Shown: positions 1 to 4,835 of the stretch, piece after piece
Layout: the number at the start of each line of letters is the position of its first letter
Position numbering within the stretch: the stretch's first letter is position 1
Assembly (NCBI GenBank): GCA_964414595.1
Contig: CAYPXJ010000068.1
Span: forward strand, 1 to 6,649
Direction of reading: 5' to 3'
DNA length: 6,649 nt
From: CAYPXJ01 sp964414595
GTDB lineage: Bacteria > Pseudomonadota > Alphaproteobacteria > Rickettsiales > CAIJLX01
The notes under the pieces: generated by a model
Seen by the model: the letters and a program-made list of their open reading frames with translations, nothing else
What the model was told of the DNA's origin: nothing
The model's database searches: none
Made by a program: the position numbers and the translations under genes

Positions 1-147
1 ACGCTGTGCTTCATAGGGAGAGGCGATCTCTTTCCCATTTACCTGCTGCCGCGTCGACAACATATTTGCGATGTTATTCGCAGAAACGTTGACGCGCTGT
101 GCCGCAGAACCTAAACCCGTAAGGGCGGTAGAGATAGGATCAGCCAT
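1..147 (-). CDS. Flagellar basal-body rod-family protein, N-terminal fragment (partial, runs off left edge)
   Basis: The minus strand is open from an ATG at 147-145 to the window edge, giving 49 residues that begin MADPISTALTGLGSAAQRVN. Residues 8-28 fit the N-terminal signature of the flagellar rod/hook family (FlgB, FlgC, FlgF, FlgG, FlgE): an amphipathic 'alxGLxsaaqRvnVsAnNIAN' helix with the near-invariant SANNIAN at residues 22-28. In that family this helix packs into the coiled-coil core of the axial structure outside the inner membrane. A purine-rich GGGGGA Shine-Dalgarno sequence lies 3-4 nt before the ATG. Which member this is cannot be told, because most of the gene lies outside the window; the LST-TRQ-type continuation looks more like a short FlgC-like rod protein than FlgE. 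It is transcribed divergently from nth across a 73-bp gap. Confidence 0.72.
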   Translation of the reverse strand, partial: MADPISTALTGLGSAAQRVNVSANNIANMLSTRQQVNGKEIASPYEAQR

Positions 148-170
148 TGTTCCCCCATGAAACAGTTATC

Positions 171-199
171 ACTATAGCGAAATTCACCTGGTTTTTAAA
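171..199 (-). promoter_or_regulatory. Candidate sigma-70-type promoter for the flagellar rod-family gene
   Basis: On the minus strand a TTTAAA -35 box (194-199) is followed after 17 bp by TATAGT (171-176), 4/6 and 5/6 matches to the consensus. Transcription would begin near 164, giving a leader of roughly 17 nt with the GGGGGA ribosome site. It is inferred from consensus matching only; no dedicated flagellar (sigma-28 or sigma-54) promoter was seen in the gap. Confidence 0.4.
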
Positions 200-220
200 G
201 TAAAAAATGAATCTAAGCAT

Positions 221-862
221 ATGAATAATAAGAAAATAGTTACAATTTTCGAAAAATTCAAACTAATAGAAGCGGCCCCCAAAACCGAGCTCGAATTCAC
301 CACTCCTTTTACCCTGTTGGTGGCGGTGGTGTTATCAGCCCAGGCAACCGACGTAAGCGTTAATAAAGCCACCAAATCCCTGTTTAAAATCGCCGATACG
401 CCGCAAAAAATACTGAAATTGGGCGAGGCGGGCCTGAAATCCTATATCAAGACAATCGGCCTTTATAACGCCAAGGCGAAGAATATTATCCTTCTATGTC
501 AGAAGCTTATAAAAGAACATGGCTCAAAAGTGCCATGTACACGCGAAGATCTGATGGCGCTACCGGGTGTGGGGCGAAAAACGGCCAATGTCGTGCTCAA
601 CTGCGCCTTTGGCGAGCCGACCATGGCGGTGGATACCCATGTTTTCCGCGTCGCCAACCGTATTGGGCTGACCAAGGCCAAAAATCCACTGGAGTCGGAG
701 GAACAACTCGTCGCCGCAATTCCCCGCGTTTATATGGATCACGCGCATCATTGGCTGATTCTGCATGGGCGTTATGTGTGCAAAGCGCGCAAGCCGGAAT
801 GCTGGCGTTGTGTGATTCGTGAAGAGTGTGAATATCCGGATAAAACGCCAGCGCCTGAATAA
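221..862 (+). CDS. nth: Endonuclease III (DNA glycosylase/AP lyase)
   Basis: The protein has 213 residues, about the length of E. coli Nth (211). It removes oxidised pyrimidines from DNA and cuts the abasic strand by beta-elimination, starting base excision repair in the cytoplasm. The helix-hairpin-helix is LMALPGVGRKTANVVLN (111-127), with catalytic Lys120 in the GRKTAN segment. Catalytic Asp138 lies in VDTHVFRVANRIGL (137-150). The C-terminal [4Fe-4S] loop is complete as C-X6-C-X2-C-X5-C at Cys187, 194, 197 and 203, the same spacing and numbering as the E. coli enzyme. The ATG at 221 has no clear Shine-Dalgarno sequence. A 5-codon open frame (207-224) ends on it as ATGA, so coupled initiation is possible. 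The first 80 bp are visibly more AT-rich than the rest. prs follows 67 bp downstream on the same strand. Confidence 0.97.
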   Translation: MNNKKIVTIFEKFKLIEAAPKTELEFTTPFTLLVAVVLSAQATDVSVNKATKSLFKIADTPQKILKLGEAGLKSYIKTIGLYNAKAKNIILLCQKLIKEHGSKVPCTREDLMALPGVGRKTANVVLNCAFGEPTMAVDTHVFRVANRIGLTKAKNPLESEEQLVAAIPRVYMDHAHHWLILHGRYVCKARKPECWRCVIREECEYPDKTPAPE

Positions 863-867
863 TCTCT

Positions 868-896
868 TTTACATTCTGCCCCGTTTTTGCTACATG
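868..896 (+). promoter_or_regulatory. Candidate promoter of prs
   Basis: TTTACA (868-873, 5/6 to TTGACA) is followed after exactly 17 bp by TACATG (891-896), a weak -10 box of a form often tolerated in alphaproteobacteria. Transcription would begin near 902-904, some 27 nt before the chosen prs start. It suggests prs and the genes after it are not dependent on nth transcription. Consensus-based inference only. Confidence 0.4.
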
Positions 897-929
897 GCGG
901 GCGCAAACGACGATTGGGCAGATCACATC

Positions 930-1862
930 ATGAAAATTATAGCCTGTAACAGCAACATCCCCTTCGCCCAGGCGATTGCCAAATACCTCAAAATTCCGCT
1001 CGCAAAAGCCCGGATTACGCGCTTTGCCGATAGCGAAGTCTTCGTGGAAATCGATGAAAATATGCGCGGTGAGGACGTTTTCGTCATTCAGTCTACCTCC
1101 GCGCCATCGAACGACCACATCATGGAATTGCTCATCACGATGGACGCGCTGAAGCGCTCTTCCTCGCGCCGCGTGACGGCGGTGATTCCCTATTTCGGCT
1201 ATGCGCGTCAGGATAGAAAGCCCGGCCCACGTACGCCGATTTCTGCCAAGCTCGTGGCCGATATTATTACCCGTTCCGGCGCTGGCCGCGTGCTCACGCT
1301 GGACCTCCATGCCGGCCAAATTCAGGGGTTTTTCGATATTCCGGTGGATAATCTTTATTCCGCGCCGGTGCTGGTGAAGGACATCAAAGAACAGTTCGGC
1401 AAAAAGAAGCTGACTATCGTTTCGCCGGATGTCGGCGGGGTGGTGCGCGCGCGGGCGCTGGCCAAGCGTCTGGATGCGGATCTGGCGATTGTCGATAAAC
1501 GCCGCGAAAAGGCTGGCGTTTCCGAGGTTATGAACGTGATTGGCGATGTTGAAAACAAAGATTGCATTATTGTGGATGATATCGTAGATTCCGCCGGCAC
1601 TTTGTGCAACGCGGCGGCGGCAATCGTGGATAAAGGCGCAAATTCGGTTAGCGCGTACATTACCCACGGAGTGCTTTCCGGCCAGGCGGTAGAGCGGGTG
1701 AAAAAGTCAGTTTTGAAAGTGCTGGCGATCACCGATAGCATTCAACCCTCGGAAGAAGCGCGCAAAGAGAAAAAAATCCGTGTAGTCACGGTCGCGCCGC
1801 TGATGGCAGAGGCGATGAAACGAATTTCAGACGAAACTTCGGTTTCGAGTTTATTTGAGTAA
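930..1862 (+). CDS. prs: Ribose-phosphate pyrophosphokinase (PRPP synthetase)
   Basis: The enzyme transfers pyrophosphate from ATP to ribose 5-phosphate to make PRPP, the precursor of purines, pyrimidines, NAD, His and Trp. From the ATG at 930 the protein is 310 residues, the usual class I length. The N-terminus MKIIACNSN aligns with the family start, so the in-frame ATGs at 819 and 894 were rejected: they would add 37 or 12 unconserved residues and overlap nth or the promoter. Visible landmarks are the ATP-side loop YFGYARQDRKPGPRTPIS (88-105), the metal and ribose-phosphate site DLHAGQIQGFFD (125-136), SPDVGGVVRARALAKRL (165-181), and the PRPP-binding loop DCIIVDDIVDSAGTL (211-225) with its acidic pair. 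The ribosome site is weak (GGGCAG about 9 nt before the ATG). rplY follows after 11 bp, so co-transcription is likely. The product also feeds pyrimidine synthesis, to which pyrD at the right of the window belongs. Confidence 0.97.
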   Translation: MKIIACNSNIPFAQAIAKYLKIPLAKARITRFADSEVFVEIDENMRGEDVFVIQSTSAPSNDHIMELLITMDALKRSSSRRVTAVIPYFGYARQDRKPGPRTPISAKLVADIITRSGAGRVLTLDLHAGQIQGFFDIPVDNLYSAPVLVKDIKEQFGKKKLTIVSPDVGGVVRARALAKRLDADLAIVDKRREKAGVSEVMNVIGDVENKDCIIVDDIVDSAGTLCNAAAAIVDKGANSVSAYITHGVLSGQAVERVKKSVLKVLAITDSIQPSEEARKEKKIRVVTVAPLMAEAMKRISDETSVSSLFE

Positions 1863-1866
1863 GGAG
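1861..1866 (+). promoter_or_regulatory. Shine-Dalgarno sequence of rplY overlapping the prs stop codon
   Basis: AAGGAG begins inside the prs TAA stop (1860-1862) and is 7 nt from the rplY ATG at 1874. This is the strongest ribosome site on the plus strand of the window. It means ribosomes finishing prs end on the rplY initiation site, consistent with translational coupling and high L25 output. Confidence 0.8.
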
Positions 1867-1873
1867 AAAAGAC

Positions 1874-2584
1874 ATGGCTAACGTTAAAAAAACAGAAGCA
1901 CAGGAATTTGTAGCTGAGCTGCGTAGCGGTATCGGCACAGGCCAGGCACGTGCATCGCGCAATGCGGGCAAAATCCCCGCCGTGATTTATGGCGCGAAAA
2001 AAGAAAACCAGCATGTTGCGCTGGATGGCCGTTCCTTTGAACGCGCTTATCAGCAAGAAGGCTTTTATACCAAAGTGCTCACGCTCAAAGTGGGTAATGA
2101 TAACGTGCGCGTGCTGCCACGCTCCGTGCAAATGGACCCAGTGAAAGATACGCTGGTGCATGTGGATTTCCAGCGCGTGATCGCCGGTGAAAAAATCAAA
2201 GTGAAAGTTCCGGTGCATTTCCTTAATGAAATGAAATCGCCCGGTCTTAAGCGGGGTGGCGTTCTCAATATTGTTCGCCGCGAAATCGAGCTGCATTGCA
2301 CGGCGGAAATTCCGACCTTCCTCGAAGTCGATCTCGATGGTCTTAATATTGGTGATTCGGTGCATATCAGCCATATCAAACTCCCGGCAGGTGTTGAGCC
2401 TACCATCCGCGATCGTGATTTTACGGTGGCTACCATCGTTGGTCGTCAGAAAGAGGATGAAGTGGCGGCGGTTGTTGCGGCAGTGGCTGGTACAGAAGGT
2501 GCGGCAGAAGCTGCGGCTCCATCGGCAGCGGCAGTTCCTTCGGCGCAAAAAGCTGAAAACAAGCCTAAAGAAGAAAAGAAATAA
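1874..2584 (+). CDS. rplY: 50S ribosomal protein L25, long CTC/TL5 type
   Basis: L25 binds 5S rRNA in the central protuberance of the large ribosomal subunit. At 236 residues this is the two-domain CTC/TL5 form rather than the short L25 of E. coli (about 94 residues). The N-terminal 5S-binding barrel covers roughly residues 5-97, with the family signature GTGQARASRNAGKIPAVIYG (21-40) and HVDFQRV near 96-102. The C-terminal beta domain covers about 103-192, including FLNEMKSPGLKRGGVLNIV (116-134) and EIPTFLEVDLDGLNIGDSVH (145-164). Residues 197-236 are a low-complexity tail, Ala-rich and then Lys/Glu-rich (KPKEEKK), probably disordered; such tails are common in alphaproteobacterial members. 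It sits between prs and pth, the usual order in this class. The stop is 9 bp before the pth start. Confidence 0.96.
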   Translation: MANVKKTEAQEFVAELRSGIGTGQARASRNAGKIPAVIYGAKKENQHVALDGRSFERAYQQEGFYTKVLTLKVGNDNVRVLPRSVQMDPVKDTLVHVDFQRVIAGEKIKVKVPVHFLNEMKSPGLKRGGVLNIVRREIELHCTAEIPTFLEVDLDGLNIGDSVHISHIKLPAGVEPTIRDRDFTVATIVGRQKEDEVAAVVAAVAGTEGAAEAAAPSAAAVPSAQKAENKPKEEKK

Positions 2585-2593
2585 TCTTTTTCT

Positions 2594-3187
2594 ATGTATC
2601 TTATCGTCGGCCTTGGAAATCCCGGCGAAGAATACGCGCATACGCGCCATAATATCGGCTTCATGCTCGCCGATAAATTGGCAGACGCGTATGATTTAAC
2701 GCTGCCAAAGCAGAAATTTCAGGGCGAAATTTTCACCGGCGATATCGCGGGTGAGAAGATTATCGTGCTCAAGCCGCAAACCTATATGAATCTCTCCGGC
2801 CAGTCGGTGGCCGCGGCGATGAAGTTTTATAAACTTACGCCCGCACAGGTGATTGTGCTGCATGATGAACTGGATTTACCGCTCGGCCGCGTAAAAACAA
2901 AAATCGGCGGCGGCGATGGCGGGCATAACGGCATCAAGAATATCGATGCGCATATCGGCCCGGAGTATAAACGCGTGCGCATTGGCATCGGCCATCCCGG
3001 CGATAAAGATGCGGTGAGCGATTATGTGCTGCATGATTTTTCCAAAGCGGAAAGCGAACAGCTGGAAAAAATTTTAGAAGCGCTAGCGAAACCGATTACC
3101 GCATTGCTTGCAGGTGATGACGCAGGATTTTTGAATCAGGTGGCGCTGGCGTTGCAGCCACCGAAAGCTAAAAAAGAAAGCGCATAA
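2594..3187 (+). CDS. pth: Peptidyl-tRNA hydrolase
   Basis: This enzyme cleaves the ester bond of peptidyl-tRNAs that drop off ribosomes, recycling tRNA. It has 197 residues, normal for bacterial Pth. The N-terminus IVGLGNPGEEYAHTRHN (4-20) carries the conserved Asn9 and the catalytic His19. PQTYMNLSG (61-69) includes Asn66, and HDELDLPLG (90-98) includes Asp91, which orients the catalytic His. GGGDGGHNGIK (105-115) carries Asn112, and RIGIGHP (129-135) is the late family motif. The start at 2594 is fixed by the conserved MYLIVGLGNPG, but the gap from rplY (TCTTTTTCT) has no Shine-Dalgarno sequence. The only purine-rich stretch is the end of rplY about 13 nt upstream, so initiation probably depends on coupling to rplY translation. 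Its stop codon overlaps the poly-A run that serves as the T-tract of the opposing terminator. Confidence 0.97.
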   Translation: MYLIVGLGNPGEEYAHTRHNIGFMLADKLADAYDLTLPKQKFQGEIFTGDIAGEKIIVLKPQTYMNLSGQSVAAAMKFYKLTPAQVIVLHDELDLPLGRVKTKIGGGDGGHNGIKNIDAHIGPEYKRVRIGIGHPGDKDAVSDYVLHDFSKAESEQLEKILEALAKPITALLAGDDAGFLNQVALALQPPKAKKESA

Positions 3188-3221
3188 AAAACACCCACTA
3201 ACCTTTCGGCTAAGCGGGTGT
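3186..3221 (-). terminator. Intrinsic terminator of the minus-strand small gene, reaching into the pth stop codon
   Basis: Read on the minus strand, an imperfect hairpin (outer stem ACACCC/GGGTGT at 3216-3221 and 3191-3196; inner pairs closing on a GAAA tetraloop; one bulge and two mismatches) is followed by six T (3186-3191). It begins 9 bp after the stop of the 3231-3494 gene. On the plus strand the same hairpin follows pth directly but has only CTAATA after it and no T-run, so it is primarily a minus-strand terminator, with possible weak bidirectional use. Confidence 0.8.
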
Positions 3222-3230
3222 CTAATACTA

Positions 3231-3494
3231 CTATACGTATCGGTTTACAGTGATGATTTGGAGCTTGTCATTTTTGCGTAGCTTGGGGTAGGCCTCTCTA
3301 AGAGACTTTTCCCTATTCTCCTCGGTGCCGTGCACAAAACCTTCACCCATATACATCTGGGTTCTGTGAAGCGGTATGAGAAATTTAGCATCACTCACTT
3401 CATAATATTTAATGAAGTGAGTGCCGATAGCCACCTTGCACACCACCACAATAGCCCGGCCTTTTGGTCGAACATTCTTCTTCGCTTCCGCCAT
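3231..3494 (-). CDS. Small basic protein of unknown function, inverted inside the pth-ychF cluster
   Basis: I do not recognise this 87-residue protein. That it is a real gene is supported by a consensus AAGGAG Shine-Dalgarno sequence 7 nt before the ATG (3494-3492) and an intrinsic terminator 9 bp after the stop; the antisense frame at 3330-3566 has neither. The protein is Lys/Arg-rich, has a basic start (AEAKKNVRPKGR, 2-13), then alternating hydrophobic stretches that suggest beta strands (AIVVVCKVAIG 14-24, KFLIPLH 37-43), a polar, probably helical segment (GTEENREKSLREAYPKLRKND, 56-76) and a final strand LQIITVNRYV (78-87). There is no signal peptide or membrane helix and one cysteine (Cys19). 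Codons 25-35 contain a perfect 12-bp inverted repeat. It interrupts the otherwise conserved run prs-rplY-pth-ychF on the opposite strand, which suggests insertion of an accessory or lineage-specific gene. A nucleic-acid-binding role is conceivable from charge alone but is a guess. Confidence 0.75.
   Translation of the reverse strand: MAEAKKNVRPKGRAIVVVCKVAIGTHFIKYYEVSDAKFLIPLHRTQMYMGEGFVHGTEENREKSLREAYPKLRKNDKLQIITVNRYV
3392..3423. repeat. Perfect 12-bp inverted repeat within the small unknown gene
   Basis: CACTCACTTCAT (3392-3403) and ATGAAGTGAGTG (3412-3423) are exact reverse complements around the 8-nt spacer AATATTTA. In RNA from either strand this would form a 12-bp hairpin. It lies wholly within the coding region of the 87-residue protein, over the codons for THFIKYYEVS. 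No T-run follows on either strand, so it is not an intrinsic terminator. Confidence 0.9.
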
Positions 3495-3501
3495 GGCTTT
3501 G

Positions 3502-3507
3502 CTCCTT
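3502..3507 (-). promoter_or_regulatory. Shine-Dalgarno sequence deciding the start of the small unknown gene
   Basis: AAGGAG on the minus strand is spaced 7 nt from the ATG at 3494-3492. It is the main argument that this strand and this start are used. A second, even more purine-rich site GGAAGGAGG (3532-3540) lies about 30 nt further upstream but has no start codon at a usable distance. Confidence 0.8.
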
Positions 3508-3561
3508 ACCTGGCAAAAGACTACTTATCTGCCTCCTTCCAACGTGGAAAAAGAAAGATAA

Positions 3562-3578
3562 AATGAATCAGTTTCATT
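3562..3578. repeat. Short palindrome in the divergent region before ychF
   Basis: AATGAA (3562-3567) and TTCATT (3573-3578) are a perfect 6-bp inverted repeat around TCAGT. The position, between the divergently transcribed small gene and ychF, and the 17-bp size would suit an operator for a dimeric regulator. There is no further evidence, and a palindrome this short can occur by chance in AT-rich DNA. Confidence 0.35.
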
Positions 3579-3602
3579 AAAGCACAGAAATATGAAAATT
3601 TT

Positions 3603-3631
3603 GTGACAAACGGGGCAAAATTCGTTAATAC
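3603..3631 (+). promoter_or_regulatory. Weak candidate promoter for ychF
   Basis: GTGACA (3603-3608, 5/6 to TTGACA) is followed after 17 bp by TAATAC (3626-3631, only 3/6 to TATAAT). A promoter in this region is expected because the inverted small gene and its terminator separate ychF from pth. The match itself is weak. The intergenic region 3495-3672 otherwise holds the Shine-Dalgarno sites and palindrome of the opposite strand and no further gene that I can see. Confidence 0.3.
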
Positions 3632-3654
3632 CAGCGGCCATTAACACAGGTCAT

Positions 3655-3682
3655 ACTTATGGGATTTAACTTATGGGATTTA
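3655..3682 (+). repeat. 14-bp tandem duplication spanning the ychF start codon
   Basis: ACTTATGGGATTTA occurs twice without a break (3655-3668 and 3669-3682). Each copy carries an ATG, at 3659 and 3673. Because the unit is 14 bp the two ATGs are in different frames; only 3673 gives YchF. The first ATG reads 26 codons to a TGA. The only Shine-Dalgarno-like run upstream, ACAGG (3646-3650), is spaced for the first ATG, while the second has only GGGA from the first copy (3661-3664). Confidence 0.9.
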
Positions 3683-4773
3683 AATGCGGTATCGTGGGCT
3701 TGCCGAATGTCGGTAAATCCACTCTTTTCAACGCGCTGACGCAAACCGCGCAGGCGCAGGCGGCCAATTATCCGTTCTGCACCATTGAGCCAAATGTCGG
3801 TCGTGTCGGCGTGCCGGACGAACGCGTCGAAAAGCTGGCCGCCATCGCCAAATCCCAACAGATTTTGCCGACCTCTCTCGAGTTCGTCGATATCGCCGGG
3901 CTGGTAAAAGGGGCGAGTAAAGGCGAAGGGCTGGGAAACAAATTCCTTAGTCATATCAGAGAAGTAGATGCGATAATTCATGTACTTCGCTGCTTCGATG
4001 ATGCGGACGTGGTTCACGTGGAACAATCGGTTGACCCACTTCGGGATGCGGAAATTATCGAAATGGAACTGACACTCTCAGATTTAGAGAGTCTCGAGAA
4101 AAGAACCTCTCAAATTGAGAAAAAAGCCAAAACGGGAGACAAAGAAGCCTCCGCTATCTATGCCGTGATGCAGCCTGTCTATGAGCTTTTGAAGCAGGGT
4201 AAACCCGCCCGTGTGTATAAGCCGACTGCGGAGCAGGAAAAGATTTTCCAGGGTTTACAAATGCTTACATCGAAACCTTTACTTTATGTATGTAACGTAG
4301 ATGAAGCTTCTGCCACCACCGGCAACGAATATTCCGCCAAAGTACAAGCCATGGCAAAAGCGAATAATGCCGAATGCGTGATTATTTCCGCCAAAATCGA
4401 ATCGGAAGTGGCTGTTTTGGAAACCGCCGAAGAGAAAAAGGAATTCCTGACCGCACTGGGCCTGAAGGAAACCGGTCTCGATACGATTATTCGCGCGGGT
4501 TACAAGCTGCTAAATCTGCTGACGTTCTTCACCGTCGGGCCGAAAGAAGCGCGTGCCTGGACAGTGCATCGCAACGCCACCGCGCCGCAAGCCGCTGGAG
4601 TGATTCATACGGATTTTGAAAAGGGTTTTATACGGGCGGAAACGATTGCGTATGATGACTATATCGCGGTGGGCGGGGAGCAGGGTGCTAAGGACGCGGG
4701 TAAATTACGCCTCGAGGGCAAGGATTACCTCGTGAAGGACGGCGATATATTCCATTTCCGGTTTAATGTCTAA
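3673..4773 (+). CDS. ychF: Redox-regulated ATPase YchF (Obg-like P-loop protein, OLA1 family)
   Basis: YchF is a universally conserved TRAFAC-class P-loop ATPase that binds ribosomes and is linked to translation fidelity and the oxidative stress response. The protein is 366 residues and begins MGFKCGIVG, as in E. coli (363). Landmarks: Walker A GLPNVGKS (9-16), G2 region YPFCTIEPN (33-41), G3 DIAG (73-76) in FVDIAGLVKGASKGEGLGNKFL, and NVDE (208-211) in place of NKxD, the change that gives YchF proteins ATP rather than GTP preference. A coiled-coil segment covers roughly 125-195, and the C-terminal TGS domain covers about 280-364 (FFTVGPKEARAW ... EGKDYLVKDGDIFHFRFNV). All key residues are intact. 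Its normal neighbour pth lies upstream but is separated here by an inverted gene. The translation start lies in a tandem duplication, so initiation may be inefficient or controlled. Confidence 0.97.
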   Translation: MGFKCGIVGLPNVGKSTLFNALTQTAQAQAANYPFCTIEPNVGRVGVPDERVEKLAAIAKSQQILPTSLEFVDIAGLVKGASKGEGLGNKFLSHIREVDAIIHVLRCFDDADVVHVEQSVDPLRDAEIIEMELTLSDLESLEKRTSQIEKKAKTGDKEASAIYAVMQPVYELLKQGKPARVYKPTAEQEKIFQGLQMLTSKPLLYVCNVDEASATTGNEYSAKVQAMAKANNAECVIISAKIESEVAVLETAEEKKEFLTALGLKETGLDTIIRAGYKLLNLLTFFTVGPKEARAWTVHRNATAPQAAGVIHTDFEKGFIRAETIAYDDYIAVGGEQGAKDAGKLRLEGKDYLVKDGDIFHFRFNV

Positions 4774-4777
4774 GCCT

Positions 4778-4796
4778 TCATAATTCTGTCATAATT
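4778..4796 (+). repeat. Direct repeat TCATAATT upstream of the sigma-factor gene
   Basis: TCATAATT occurs at 4778-4785 and again at 4789-4796, an 11-bp period or about one helical turn, in the 41-bp gap between ychF and the sigma-factor gene. The second copy (CATAAT, 4790-4795) resembles a -10 box but has no good -35 partner. It could be part of a promoter or a regulator site, or chance in AT-rich DNA. Confidence 0.3.
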
Positions 4797-4798
4797 TG

Positions 4799-4835
4799 CT
4801 GTTAGAGTTTCTTCATGAACGAAGAAATCCAACAG
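4799..4835 (+). promoter_or_regulatory. Predicted mRNA hairpin presenting the sigma-factor start codon in its loop
   Basis: TTTCTTC (4808-4814) pairs perfectly with GAAGAAA (4821-4827), leaving ATGAAC (4815-4820) as a 6-nt loop that begins with the start codon. Beyond a small internal loop, CTGTT (4799-4803) pairs with AACAG (4831-4835). The only Shine-Dalgarno-like bases, GAG at 4805-4807, fall in the internal loop. The pairing is seen in the sequence; any effect on translation is inferred. Confidence 0.5.

Noticed and set aside
819..929. N-terminal extension of Prs from the ATG at 819 or 894
   Set aside because: The family N-terminus aligns with the ATG at 930; the upstream residues are unconserved, overlap the end of nth and cover the likely promoter.
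597..1667. Long minus-strand open frame of 356 codons across nth and prs
   Set aside because: It is antisense to two unmistakable conserved genes, has a His/Arg/Asn-rich non-protein-like composition and no ribosome site; it is a shadow frame.
2461..2584. Low-complexity GC-rich repeats at the end of rplY
   Set aside because: They encode the usual Ala-rich and then Lys/Glu-rich tail of long L25 proteins and are not a separate repeat element.
1742..2650. Minus-strand open frame of 302 codons opposite rplY
   Set aside because: Its translation is rich in Phe, His, Arg and Cys, as expected of the complement of a Lys/Glu/Ala-rich gene, and the plus-strand L25 is certain.
3330..3566. Plus-strand 78-codon frame opposite the small unknown gene
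   Set aside because: It has no Shine-Dalgarno sequence or terminator on its strand, whereas the minus-strand frame has both.
4074..4092. Inverted repeat ACTCTC/GAGAGT inside ychF
   Set aside because: Only 6 bp in a conserved coding region and with no T-run; a hairpin this short is expected by chance.
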